Shown: positions 9,270-18,764 of the stretch, piece after piece
Position numbering within the stretch: position 1 is the first letter of the stretch
Layout: every line of letters starts with the position of its first letter
Source: Pelargonium cotyledonis
Taxonomy: Eukaryota; Streptophyta; Magnoliopsida; Geraniales; Geraniaceae
NCBI GenBank assembly: GCA_036897625.1
Contig: JAYMTA010001407.1
Span: 1-20,145, forward strand
Reading direction: 5' to 3'
Length of the DNA stretch: 20,145 nucleotides
The notes under the pieces: generated by a model
Databases searched by the model: none
Seen by the model: the letters and a program-made list of their open reading frames with translations, nothing else
Told to the model about the DNA's origin: nothing
Position numbers and translations under genes: made by a program

Positions 9270-10400
9270 GCGCAACGAATCACGCGCAATGAGCGCGAGT
9301 GAGATTTTTCTTTATCTTCCTCTTCTTTTCGGTTTATATCCTGGGGTTTTTGAGCGAGTCCGTGCACTTTAAGCTATTTTACTTCATCCAGACTAATCTT
9401 CATTCGATGTTTGTTCACGGTTAAAGTCTTCCCCTATCCGTGTTGAGCGAGAATAGAACAAAAACGCTCTTCCACTCATGCAACCTATGTTGTCAATTGT
9501 GTTAGTACCCTTGGCTAGATTTCTCTTATCATTTATTTCTCTGTTAGTGTTAAAATAAGTGTCGAGTTTAATTTTCATCTTAAAATAAATGTCGATTTTA
9601 AATTTCATCTTAAAATTAAATAGGAGTCTTTCAGAAAGATAATTATGTATACAACAAGTATACACTCAACTGATAATGGTTTATTCTAGTTGAACTTGAG
9701 GTCTTAAGTTCGAGCATCATAATATGCAATTGCGATAGAATTTGGTAGGAGGAGTTTTGTTGCTCTTGTTGCCGTATCCGAGTCTAATAAAGATTAATCT
9801 AAGAAATGCAAATGCACTAAAACTCGATAGATTTATTGCTATTGTGTTCTCACGTACCCAACTCGAATGAGGATTGGTATAGAGAATGCAAACCTGTTAT
9901 GGCACTAGTTGATCGTGGGGCCACTTGAAAAACCTTATAGTCAAAACAAAAGAAAAACCTATTTGTTTTGTTCTCGACTTATAAATTATTTTTAATTTAG
10001 CTCGTCTATAAATACTGTTGTTCTAAAAATTATCATTCCCATGTGGTTAGGGTTTATATATGTCGTTTTGAGAGTAGGACATGACATTCATATAATTACG
10101 ATTGCTTTTGATTTATAGAACGACGACAATCACTTAGAATTTACGGAGTGGATCGACATAGTTTTGTATTGGATTGTTGATTAGTGTGCACATAAGACGG
10201 TAGAAAATGCGAGAGAGAGAGAAGAAGGTGACTTGAAACGAGCTCATTGTCGAATCCAATAGAAGACCCAGTGGTGGCAATAGACGGCTAGTTCAACCCT
10301 TCACGTGGTTACCTTAAGATCAAAATGCAATCGTTATCAATTATTTGTGCTCTTCAAATTGCCAACCGTCCCATCTATCCTAAAGACATTTTTCCTATTG
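9270..10400. other. Intergenic region between divergent START-SAD and PDLP genes
   Basis: About 1.1 kb separating two divergent promoters. No credible ORF is seen. It holds a 30-bp tandem repeat at 9551-9622 and a weak tRNA-promoter-like or retroelement-relic patch at about 9660-9720 (AAGTTCGAGCATC). The remainder is ordinary AT-rich DNA that should contain the regulatory sequences of both genes. Confidence 0.6.
9551..9622. repeat. 30-bp tandem repeat, about 2.4 copies
   Basis: Units 9551-9580, 9581-9610 and a partial 9611-9622. The first two begin TAAAATAAGTGTCGAG and TAAAATAAATGTCGAT, and both end in TTTCATCT. Confidence 0.85.
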
Positions 10401-10401
10401 A

Positions 10402-10407
10402 TATAAA
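10402..10407 (+). promoter_or_regulatory. TATA box of the PDLP gene
   Basis: TATAAA in the context TTGATATAAACACAAACC, 94 bp upstream of the ATG. It implies transcription start near 10432 and a leader of about 70 bases that is A/C-rich and free of ATG. Confidence 0.6.
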
Positions 10408-10500
10408 CACAAACCAACCTCTACAAAACCATTAAAAACCTCCCCAAATTCATTATCTAACAACCCACACATACAAACAAACAAAACACAAATCCCCAAA

Positions 10501-12653
10501 ATGTTTCTATGCAAGAAACAAATCTTCTTCTCCTTTCTCCTCCTCTCAATTTCTGGGGTTTTCCCAGTTTCCGATTCAGTTTCAGACATAACAAAACTGA
10601 TCTTCAGAGGCTGCGCGGCCCAGAAATACCCAGACCCAACCGGAGCTTTTTCCCAAAACATCAAGACCCTCTTCGCTTCCCTCACCTCCCAATCCTCCGC
10701 CGGACACCACTACTCCGCCGCCACCTCCGGCGACGGCCAAAACGCCGTCCGTGGCGTGTACCAATGCAGAGGCGACCTCTCCGGCGATCTCTGCGAAACT
10801 TGCGTGTCCAAGCTCCCGAATCTCGCCGACAAGTTCTGTGGCCGGACCGGGGCGGTCCGGGTGCAGGTGGCCCGCTGGCCTCACCGCTACGAGGCGGCCT
10901 GGTTCGCGCAGACGACGGCGACCCAGTTTCTGTACAAGGTGTGCGGTAAGGGATCGGCGGGTGATGGGTTCCCGGAGAAGAGGAGCGAGGCTCTGGAGAT
11001 GGTGGTGAGTGGGCTGAAGAACGGTAGTTCGGCCGGCGCCGGAGATGGGTTGTTTTATACGGGGAGGTATAGAGATGTGTATGTTTTGGGTCAGTGCGAG
11101 GGCGGTTTGGGCGGCGATGATTGCCGGAGCTGCGTGAAGACGGCGGTGGAGAGTGTTGGGGACAGTTGTGGAAGCTCCGTTTCCGGCCAGATTTATCTGA
11201 GCAGATGCTATGTTAGTTACAGTTTTTACCCAAATGGCGTGCCCAAAACGACGTCGTCTGCTACATCTTCAGGTACATCTAAATGTTAATTTTTTTTGGA
11301 AGAGAGTAGAGCGACTATTTGGAACCAAACCTTAAAAACCCGATGATGTTCGATTAGTATGTTAACGGTTCGGGTTGGATAAAACATATCCAATCCCGGA
11401 CAATCTCGCATGAGAAATCACTCATAATTATCAAGGTAAAACTCGAAAAAATACATGTTGGGTCAAACGATTAAAGTGTTCTGGATTTTTTTTGAGATCT
11501 CGGATTCGGCCTTCCTTACCGACTATATTGAATGGAGTTTTGGGTTAAAAAGTGAAATCTACTCCATAATCAATAAATAACAAGGTCAAACTCGATATTC
11601 GATTCGATAACTTGCAAACTTTTGGGGTCGGATTTGGGTTAAAGATTCCCAACTTGAGTTCAACCCAAATCCCGAATTGTCATTTCTAGTTAAGAGTTTA
11701 AATATTAGCGTAAGTCAAGTAGATTTGTTGAACATACTGTTATTTGATTGATCAAGTTAGACCTGAAAATACCTAACCCAAATTCAACTTACCAAGGGGT
11801 CCGTATTTTAAAAATTTTCCATTACAAAATGTGTGTTTCATGCGTACAAGGTCATGCACAAAAATTGATCGGATTCAGAATTTATGTAATCCGAATTCTC
11901 AAAAATGCATATTGGGTTTTGAGCGTGTGCGAGTTCAAGCGTACAAATAAAATAGTTTAGAATAAAATTCTACATGTGAGTACCAATCCTTATTCTATAC
12001 ATGTTTTCAATTATGTTTATTTGGAGGAACACATGAAATCATTTTCAGGTGAAAAGCATACATATTCCATGGAATAGAATAGAATATAATAAAATAAACA
12101 TCCTAGTTTTGTATTTTTCTATTGAGACCAATAGTTTCATAATATAGGCTTGGTGTGAGACATCATAAAATTCATATCTTACATGTTGGTGTTTTCTTTT
12201 GACTTTAATAAAATTATATATTTTATACTCTTGTATGGATTTTTTTTCATCAAATAAATTTGTTATGCATGAATTGTCAATAATTTTACTTTAATGTGTT
12301 AATTATCATATTTTTAATTTGTTACACCACGTGAAAAATTAGCATCCTTTAAAAAATCAATTTGACCACCGAAACTTTCTCAAACCATTTACGTCAATTA
12401 AATATAATTGTAAGTCCATCTCACGTTACATGCACTATTATTCCTAATAGTTAGACGAACAACATCTTGATAGTTTTCATTTGTTAACTTCGTACATGTT
12501 GGACCAGGATCGGGACAAAAACACACACAAAGGACAATAGCCATTGTACTAGGAGGAATTGCCGCTCTAGGGTTTCTAATTGCATGTCTAATGTTCGCAA
12601 GGTCGGTCATGAAGAAGAAACATAGTAGGAGTAAACACGTAGATCGGTATTGA
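10501..12653 (+). CDS. PDLP: Plasmodesmata-located protein (PDLP), two DUF26 domains plus membrane helix
   Basis: Exon 1 is 10501-11272 and exon 2 is 12508-12653 (donor TCAG|GTACAT, acceptor ACCAG|GATCGG), 918 bp in frame, 305 residues. Order: signal peptide about 1-24; DUF26 domain 1 about 30-137 with C89-x8-C98-x2-C101; DUF26 domain 2 about 143-245 with C199-x8-C208-x2-C211; a Ser/Thr-rich stalk; a membrane helix about 267-288 (TIAIVLGGIAALGFLIACLM); a basic 17-residue tail ending HVDRY. This order and the short tail are diagnostic of PDLPs rather than DUF26 receptor kinases or secreted CRRSPs. Known role: type I membrane proteins of plasmodesmata affecting callose, cell-to-cell movement and immunity. 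Exon 1 is strikingly GC-rich against an AT-rich setting. The TM/tail text is nearest, by memory, to the PDLP6-8 group; the exact member is not assigned. Confidence 0.95.
11310..11960 (-). repeat. Dispersed repeat copy in the PDLP intron
   Basis: The 11273-12507 intron carries GGGTTTGGGTT-like text. At 11692-11663 the minus strand reads AGAAATGACAATTCGGGATT, the end motif of the family seen at 7388, 13993 and 14302. A second block, 11760-11960, with AAAAATGCATATTGGGTTTTG resembles the family interior. The rest of the intron is AT-rich without features. Confidence 0.5.
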
Positions 12654-12750
12654 TAGATCACTATAAGTCGCTTCTCTACGAAATTCCACGGGTAATGGAG
12701 ATCGATATTGATGGACTATTGTAAGTCGCTCGTCTATGTCCTACCACGAG
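12641..12750 (+). repeat. 58-bp tandem duplication covering the PDLP stop codon
   Basis: Copy 1 (12641-12698) contains the last codons (D R Y stop) and the start of the 3'UTR. Copy 2 (12699 to about 12750) repeats AGATCGRTATTGATRGA, CTATTGTAAGTCGCT and CCTACCACG-type text with about 20% divergence. Copy 2 still reads GAT CGA TAT TGA, that is D R Y stop with a synonymous arginine codon. Confidence 0.85.
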
Positions 12751-13030
12751 ATGTAGTTTTAGTATATTTTGGGGTTTTGATTGAAACTTGTGAGATGGCA
12801 TTGTTTTCATATATGGGTGGATGTTGTTTTCAAATGTAGCTTTTGATATGTAAAGAAATAGTAGAAAGTGTAAAGATGCAAAAGTTCTGTCCCTACTAGC
12901 AAATAGACTCTTTACTTTCATTGTAAATGAAAAAGAAGATATGGCCTCCTCTAGAATAGTAGTGAGTCACACTTGTTAATGATTTATTGTTCTTTACCTT
13001 TCTTCATGTAATTTTACAAAATGATATAAA
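12750..13030. other. PDLP 3' flank, no gene seen
   Basis: AT-rich DNA after the PDLP stop that should contain the 3'UTR and polyadenylation region. I cannot point to a canonical AATAAA in a convincing position. No ORF of note on either strand. Confidence 0.5.
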
Positions 13031-13440
13031 TGTTACTATTTGACCCGTCAACTATTCATTGGGTTTCATTCTAGTATCCAAATAATCTATATTGTTTTAA
13101 ATTGGTCCAATTCATAATGGTGTAATCACATGACACTAAAACTAACTAAATTTATTACTGAGACTATTTTGGAACAAAGTTGACATGTCGACCACGTTCC
13201 TTAATTATATAGTTTTGTTCAAATGCAGTATTATAAGTAAATTTAGATAACTTAAGTGTCATGTGATCGCCAAGTCAACAAAAAAATTAAAAAAAAAAAA
13301 AAAAATTCACACATCTATCTAATTTGACAACTCGGTATGGTTTGGACCAATTTGAAACAAGATAACATAATTTGATGGAACATTTGTGGGACTAAAATGA
13401 AACATTTTCAATAAATTACTATGGTTTATTTATATAAAAG
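13030..13440. mobile_element. Foldback (MITE-like) element with about 110-bp arms
   Basis: Matching inverted segments occur in the same order from the outside inwards: GTTTCATTCTAGT near 13065 with ACTAAAATGAAAC near 13391; AAATTGGTCCAA 13099-13110 with TTGGACCAATTT 13342-13353; and ATCACATGACACT 13125-13137 with AGTGTCATGTGAT 13255-13267 (perfect). The right arm has a 17-base A run as an insertion. No transposase. Similar in style, but not in sequence, to the foldback at 4787-5139. Confidence 0.75.
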
Positions 13441-13990
13441 TTAGGCCAAATACACTAGATCAATTATTTTCAAAGATGAACTGAGTCAATCAATACTAAT
13501 AAAAATTTCCGTTCTCTTTATGTTTAATATAACATTACATCATCAAACAGTCCGACCGAAATCAATCAACAAATCAATTGTATATTTTATTTAACACTTA
13601 AAATATTGGGATATGTTTCAAATGTATTGGAAATGTCCACACACACATGGGAAATGGACTGGTGCCTACCATTATCCTTTATCAAGATGGTGTTGCTTTT
13701 AAAAAGAAAACACTTATTTTTCCAAGTGATATTGTGTTCATATAGCAATGGCCTTGAACAGTTTTTTGAGTTCATTCTCTTTTTTGTTTTTGTAGATTGG
13801 TGAAAATTTTGCATCACTTTTGCTTTAGAAATTGGAAACCTGTAGTATGTATTATTATTATTATTATTTAAAAATAATTAAAAGCCAAGTTGGCACTTTC
13901 TTTGCTATCATCAATTGTTGATTCTTAGCAACTAAGCAACTTGGTGGACCAAGTAAGTTCAACAATTGACAGGACGTTTAGATATATAAC
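13440..13990. other. Gene-free AT-rich region
   Basis: No gene is supported. It contains an (ATT)n microsatellite at about 13850-13867 and a perfect 11-bp inverted repeat, TCAATTGTTGA 13911-13921 with TCAACAATTGA 13959-13969, in a small hairpin-like patch. The two opposed reading frames at 13587-13817 are mirror frames of low complexity. Confidence 0.5.
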
Positions 13991-13992
13991 TA

Positions 13993-14150
13993 GAGCTGAC
14001 AATTTGGATTTAATAAACCGCACGAGCATCTGATTTTCGACAAGTTCCGACAAGTTCAATAACATAGTCACCCGCACAACTCACATATCACATAACAATT
14101 CAACCCAAAATTCAAACCTTTAACTTTATTTATAACATCGTTTTAAATAT
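13993..14150 (+). repeat. Dispersed repeat copy
   Basis: Starts GAGCTGACAATTTGGATTTA, sharing 16 exact bases with the minus-strand copy ending at 7388, and continues with degenerate CCGCACGAGC and GACAAGTTC text. The right boundary is not defined. Confidence 0.55.
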
Positions 14151-14301
14151 GATTTGTCAATCAAATCGACTTGAACATGAACTGGCAGCCATTTCAAGAC
14201 CAGAGTCATGACTCATGAAAAGAATGTGTACACAAAAAGGGACGGCAAAGCAAATAACTTTCAAACTTGTCTTAACCATTAAGGCAAAAGAAAGAGAGTT
14301 G

Positions 14302-14400
14302 GGGCTGACAATTTGGACCCGAATGTGTGGAAACTCAAAACACGACCCGTGTTTTACGGGTTTAATATGTCATGTGCAAAAAGAGAAAGCGAAAAGCCCA
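14302..14400 (+). repeat. Dispersed repeat copy
   Basis: Starts GGGCTGACAATTTGGACC and then CGAA, followed by ACACGACCCGTGTTTTACGG and TTTAATATGTCATGTGC. The latter resembles the inner part of the 3760-4120 copy read on its minus strand (GCATGTCGGGTTTTACACG). Confidence 0.55.
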
Positions 14401-14689
14401 AATACGGAAGAGGTGTGCATGAAAGAATTTAAAAATGATGCAAGAAGCAAATCGATCTAACCATAAGAAACCGAGGGATTATGCATGTGATTGTTAAGAA
14501 GGAAAAGCTTGTTGAGCAGACAAGACGCAGAAAAGAAGTAACACAACAAAGAAGTCTAGAGACTAGATATAGAAATATGAAGCATGGTGCACAAGGGTCT
14601 AGCTTAGACAAGGGTTGTTAATGTAAATACGTAGAAAAGTCTAGAAATGCGTCCTTTGGCCAAGATACTTCAGCGCAAAACTTTTCTGC

Positions 14690-16430
14690 TCTTTCCTCAA
14701 CTCCCATCCAAGAAACCAAATAATCAAATTCGGGAAGAAAAAAACTATCCAGAGATTCCATATCCACATTGATCAAACACATGTAATATCTCATAAAACA
14801 CAGGTAATCGTTATCACTCCACTCTCAAACACTTGCACCTGAATTCAAGCCATAAGGACAGCTCCACTTTAAAAAAACTATAATTGAAACCCGAACCTAT
14901 AATTGAAGTTGTAATGTATGTACATGAACTCGTCCAATAAATCAAATTCATATCAATAGAGACTTTATATTCATGATGCATAAAAAAATTCATGGCAAGA
15001 CAAAGCTAACAACCAACAAGTAACACAATAAGATTCCAAAATCCTTATCAATCAAACATATATAATAAAAACTCCTAAAACTATCATTAATTATTACCAC
15101 AACAATCTCAAGAAACTCTGAGCAAGTAATTTCTCGTCACCCAATTCCACTAGAAATTGCCCGAATTGAACTGAAACCCTAACAACACAAATTCATGGAG
15201 TGATCCAGTGTGCACATTTTTTAATCTTTCCACAACTCACATCTAAGAAATCAAATAATCAAATTTGAGTGTTTTATATTATGAAGCTTTAAACACTCTT
15301 CATGGCAGCACAAACTAACCAGCAAGAACAAAATCAGGTTCCAAATCCATATCGATCAACCACATACAATAAGAAGTCCTAAAACTATCAATAATTATTA
15401 CAACTTCAATCTCAAAACCCCTAGAATAACATACTGATCAAGTAATTTATTGCCACCCAATTCCACCATATATAGCCCAATTGAACTGAAACCCTAATAA
15501 CACAAAACTACCTCAATTTATGTATACGTTCAATTGCAATATATTGTCCAAAATACAAAATGCAAAAATGTAATCATTCCAAAACTCACATCAAATAATC
15601 ATATTCAAAACAATAAAGGCATCACATTATGATTCACAGAACACAATAAGATTCCAAATCCATATCCATCAAACACAAACTCAAAATCCAATTAACTGAT
15701 CCCCACCCGATTCCACAGGAAAATTCCTAAATTGAACGGAATCCTAACAGCACAAACTCATCTAGTGACCGAAATTACCTCAATTTAGCGGTACATCATA
15801 AGTTCAGTTGCAATTTAGTGTACAAAGTGCACAACTTTTAATCTTTTAACAACTCACATCCAAGAAATGCTTCATATTATGATGAATAGAACACAATGAG
15901 ATTCCACATTCATATCAATCAAACATGTACACCAAGAACTCCTAAGACTATCCATAATTATTACCACTCCAGTATCAAAAACCCTAGACTTGTACAAATT
16001 TACCAATTAACTGATCTCCACCCAATTCCACCAAAAATTACCCAAACTGAATCAAAACCCTAACAACCAAAATGCTCAATTTAGCAGAAGTTCATTTGCA
16101 ATTGGATGTCCAAAGTGCACAAATTTTAATCTTTCCACAACTCACATCCAATAGATAAATAAAATCAAACGTGAAACAATAGAGGCTTCATATTATGATG
16201 AATAGAACACAATAACATTCCGAATCCACATCGATCAAACACATATAATAAGAACCCCTAAGGCTATCAATGATTATTACTACTAAAAATCTAAAGAAAC
16301 CCTAGAATTACACATACTGAGCAATCAATTGTTCACAACCCAATTCCACAAGAAATTGCCGGAATTGAACCGAAACCCTAATCGCCCAAACTCACCGAGT
16401 GACCAAAATTACCTCAATTTCGGAGAATTT
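14690..16430. repeat. Five-to-six-copy tandem array (unit about 250-316 bp) downstream of TOM9
   Basis: Unit starts, set at the ACAATAAGATTCC-type motif, are about 15025, 15328, 15643, 15893 and 16209 (spacing 303, 315, 250, 316), with a partial sixth unit at about 14690-14840. Each full unit carries, in order: ATTCCAAATCCATATCRATC, a CTATCAATAATTATTAC motif, CCACCCAATTCCAC, GAACTGAAACCCTAA, and CCACAACTCACATC. The last unit runs into the TOM9 3'UTR; ATTACCTCAATTT (with the TOM9 3'UTR splice donor on the minus strand) is also present at about 15770. Copies are diverged, so the array is old and probably intronic. Confidence 0.85.
16411..16429 (-). other. TOM9 3'UTR splice donor
   Basis: On the minus strand, 17 bases after the stop, the sequence reads AATTGAG|GTAATT (exon end 16413, GT at 16412-16411). 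This is a good plant donor, so the gene probably has a 3'UTR intron running into the tandem array. The acceptor is not certain; a GC-richer patch near 14685-14630 (GAGCAG|AAAAGTTTTGCGC) is a candidate for the last exon. A donor this close to the stop would not be expected to trigger nonsense-mediated decay. Confidence 0.45.
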
Positions 16431-16723
16431 CAAATCTTGCCGGACGGTGTAGCGCCGAGGAGGGTCTGCTGCTGCTGCTCCATCTCCGTGAACTGCTGCT
16501 CGCGGTCCATGGCGATGATGAGAGGCACGACCAGAATGAGAAACGAAGTGCCGGCGATCCATGCGGCTTTTCCGGTGCTCTTGAGAAGCTTCTTGGAGAC
16601 AAACGATGCTTCCGACGCCACTTCCTTGGTGGAGTTGGGGGGCTTGGAGACGATGCTTGATTCGGACTTGCTCGGCCTGTCCGGGAGCGACACTCCGCCT
16701 CTGCGTGCTTGCGCGGCAGACAT
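16430..16723 (-). CDS. TOM9: Mitochondrial import receptor subunit TOM9 (plant TOM22)
   Basis: Single-exon 97-residue frame from the ATG at 16723 to TGA at 16432-16430. Residues about 42-75 (SKKLLKSTGKAAWIAGTS and then FLILVVPLIIAMDRE) are the hallmark of plant TOM9/TOM22: a positively charged approach to a single membrane helix (about 53-72) with its conserved proline, then a short intermembrane-space tail. Family length is about 90-100 residues, so it is complete. Role: central organiser of the outer-membrane TOM translocase, where the plant protein lacks the long acidic cytosolic domain of fungal and animal TOM22. An upstream in-frame ATG at 16738 would add MRERD; I prefer 16723 because MSAA resembles family starts and the extension is translated GA-repeat leader. 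A 3'UTR intron and a tandem array follow the stop. Confidence 0.95.
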   Translation of the reverse strand: MSAAQARRGGVSLPDRPSKSESSIVSKPPNSTKEVASEASFVSKKLLKSTGKAAWIAGTSFLILVVPLIIAMDREQQFTEMEQQQQTLLGATPSGKI

Positions 16724-16811
16724 GTCTCTCTCTCTCACTCTTTCTGTTCTGCGAAAACGAGACGACGGAGAAGAAGAAGAAACTAGAAGAGTTCTGTTTG
16801 GCTGAGGATTC

Positions 16812-16817
16812 TGGGCC
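16812..16817. promoter_or_regulatory. Site II element (TGGGCC/GGCCCA) near the TOM9 start
   Basis: GGCCCA on the minus strand about 90 bp upstream of the ATG, with a TATA-like CTATAAGC at 16854-16847. Site II elements are common in promoters of plant genes for mitochondrial and ribosomal proteins and bind TCP factors; the role here is inferred. A GA-repeat leader, GAGTGAGAGAGAGAGA, lies directly before the start codon. Confidence 0.4.
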
Positions 16818-16859
16818 TTTTTCTTTTATGTGGTGCGGTAAGTTGTGCTTATAGAGTTG

Positions 16860-17840
16860 ATAATTCGGGTTTTGAGTACAATTTTGATTTTGTTTTCGGA
16901 TTTGAGATGAAAATACTTAATTTCAACTGGATCGATGAGTAATTTGATATTAGAACTTGTAATCTAGACTTCGATATGTGTATTCATGATTGTTGTGGAC
17001 CGAAATTTTGGATCTGATTGAATTGTTGAATCTATTTGACTCGGTTCTTGGTGAAAAGATTTGGTCCGATCTAATATTGGTCCAAATTAAGTCTGAGATG
17101 AATTTTAATTTTATCTTGTATGGAATGTATTATTAGAAGATAATATAAAGTATGATCCATGTTATATTTTTTACTTAGATTAAGCTAAACTTTGAAATAA
17201 ATTTGTGGAAACGAAGCGACTTACTAGATCCAACGAGATGAAACCTCATTCCAAGGATCATGCCTAACATGGCATCTCTCAAGCATGAAAAAAATGGGAC
17301 TTCATCGATTACTTGTTAACTATAACAAGCCCAACAACCATCACCATGACAAGTAGTTTAAGGTGTTTGTTTCTTTTCAAGTCTCAGAATCGAGGCTCGG
17401 TAAACAAAAATTATAACAATCTCATACTTAATAGGCATGCAGGAGAACAAGATTTGGGCCTAGGAACTACACTTATCGACATGAATCGCGGCCCTAACAC
17501 AGGCCGAGTAGTAAAAAAAGCTGACACATTTTTATTTAGTAACTTTTTGTCAATCTTAATATGTTAAAGTCATTGACTAGACACGTTGCGCCTAACTAAC
17601 AAAAATATAACTCGATAAGAACTTGTGTGTTTTGCAATCAAGCCCGTTTAGGGCCCCAACCCACATTACTAATATACAATAAACTATGCCCATCAGCCAA
17701 AAATGTCATGCATGACAATAAAATCTATAGTGACAATTGTAAATGTGGGATAATTTTTGGTGCTCAAGGCCAATACCCACTACCAATATCTAACTTAAGT
17801 CATCTTACGAGTTTCAATTGAAAAAACCACATTTCATAGA
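16860..17840. other. Intergenic region with repeat-like text, no gene supported
   Basis: AT-rich, with scattered CGGGTTTTGAGT and GGTCCGATC text near 16865-17100 that recalls the dispersed family. 17380-17800 contains GC-richer segments (AATCGCGGCCCTAACACAGG, AGGGCCCCAACCCAC) but the frames are short and match nothing I recognise. Confidence 0.4.
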
Positions 17841-18016
17841 ATTAGATGTCCGAGAGTGCGAAGAGATCGCATCCAGAGAATTTGAAATTTGAATTCAAAC
17901 CCGGATGAAGTGAGCTCGATCTTCGAACCGGGTTCTTCTCGTTTCCCGATTTTGTTTTCGGATTTTCATTTTTTGTTTGCAGTTGTTTGTGTTTTATTAT
18001 TATTTTATTTTTGCAG

Positions 18017-18091
18017 TGTTTCTGAGAGTGAAGGTGAGAGATCAAGAACTGGATGTTCATGATGATCAAGATAAAGTGATTTTTCGACTCA
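18017..18091 (+). other. Orphan exon-like fragment
   Basis: A 75-bp segment bounded by a strong acceptor (TATTTTTGCAG) and strong donor (CTCA|GTAAGT) has an open frame reading FLRVKVRDQELDVHDDQ and then DKVIFRL. A short ATG frame lies upstream at 17847 (MSESAKRSHPENLKFEFKPG) but stops before any donor that could join it in phase. The VKVRDQ...VIFRL pattern is faintly like the N-terminal strands of SUMO, which I hold with low confidence. It could be a gene relic or chance. Confidence 0.3.
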
Positions 18092-18099
18092 GTAAGTGT

Positions 18100-18730
18100 T
18101 TGATACTAAATTTTTATGGTTGTTTCGGTTTCTTGTTTTGCTGATTACGACGTAGGAAATGAAAATCTGGCTTGATTCAACCTTTTTATTTGAACAATTC
18201 ATGGATTGTTTCTATAGTTTGATCAAATGTGGGTATTTTGTTTCGACGTGGAGCTCGCAATTCAGGTGTCGGGTTGAAAAGGCGTAATTTGAGTAGTGAG
18301 CAACGCAGATTTTGAACAAAATCCAAAACTCATTTCACAACTTTTCGAGTTTGGTCCGACAAATTTGCTCAAATTCACACATTTTACATGCTATAATGGT
18401 ATAGATGATAATTCGGATTTTGAGTCGGGTTTAGATAGGCCTAACCAAAATTTTATGGAAATTTGTTTAAACAATCCGAACTCACAAAAATGTGGGCTGG
18501 GTTTGAGGTGGTAATGTGTTCGGCCAGCGATAACAACACCCCCGGCCCGCCCCCGCCCTCAAGCTGGGTCATGCTCAGGTTGACTGTAATCAGAAACTGT
18601 GTGTTGTTCGGACAAACTCACATGATCCAACACATTTTGTAATAACCAAACATGCCTCCGGACAAACTCACACTCATTTTTGATAGGGTAGGTTAAGCAT
18701 TTTTAACACGTACTTGGAAAACCCCACCCG
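18100..18730. repeat. Repeat-like intergenic tract
   Basis: 18240-18730 contains CGGATTTTGAGTCGGGTTTA, ACAAAAATGTGGGCTGGG and a C-rich patch (CCCCCGGCCCGCCCCCGCCC at 18540-18559), like the interior of the dispersed family. No gene is seen. Confidence 0.45.
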
Positions 18731-18764
18731 GAAACAAAATGAGTATTAAGATTAAACCATAGCA

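Noticed and set aside
9057-9275. 72-residue minus-strand frame starting at 9275, which could have been an N-terminal exon of the START-SAD gene
   Set aside because: Its ATG lies upstream of the TATA box, it has no homeodomain features, and joining through the 9087 donor to the 7864 acceptor is out of frame with the START exon.
9640-9730. tRNA or SINE-like patch with a B-box-like AAGTTCGAGCATC
   Set aside because: No cloverleaf can be drawn and the A-box is unconvincing; at most a degenerate retroelement relic.
10509-11008. Overlapping frames on both strands within PDLP exon 1 (up to 146 residues)
   Set aside because: These are Arg/Pro/Gly-rich shadow frames of a GC-rich coding exon. The 10501 frame has the signal peptide and DUF26 cysteines.
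13587-13817. Opposed frames of 65 and 76 residues
   Set aside because: Low-complexity mirror frames with no splice context, domain or promoter.
14215-14460. 81-residue plus-strand frame
   Set aside because: It runs through a dispersed repeat copy and has no domain or conserved motif; Lys-rich chance frame.
16329-16805. 158-residue plus-strand frame opposite TOM9
   Set aside because: It is the antisense of the conserved TOM9 coding sequence and has no recognisable domain.
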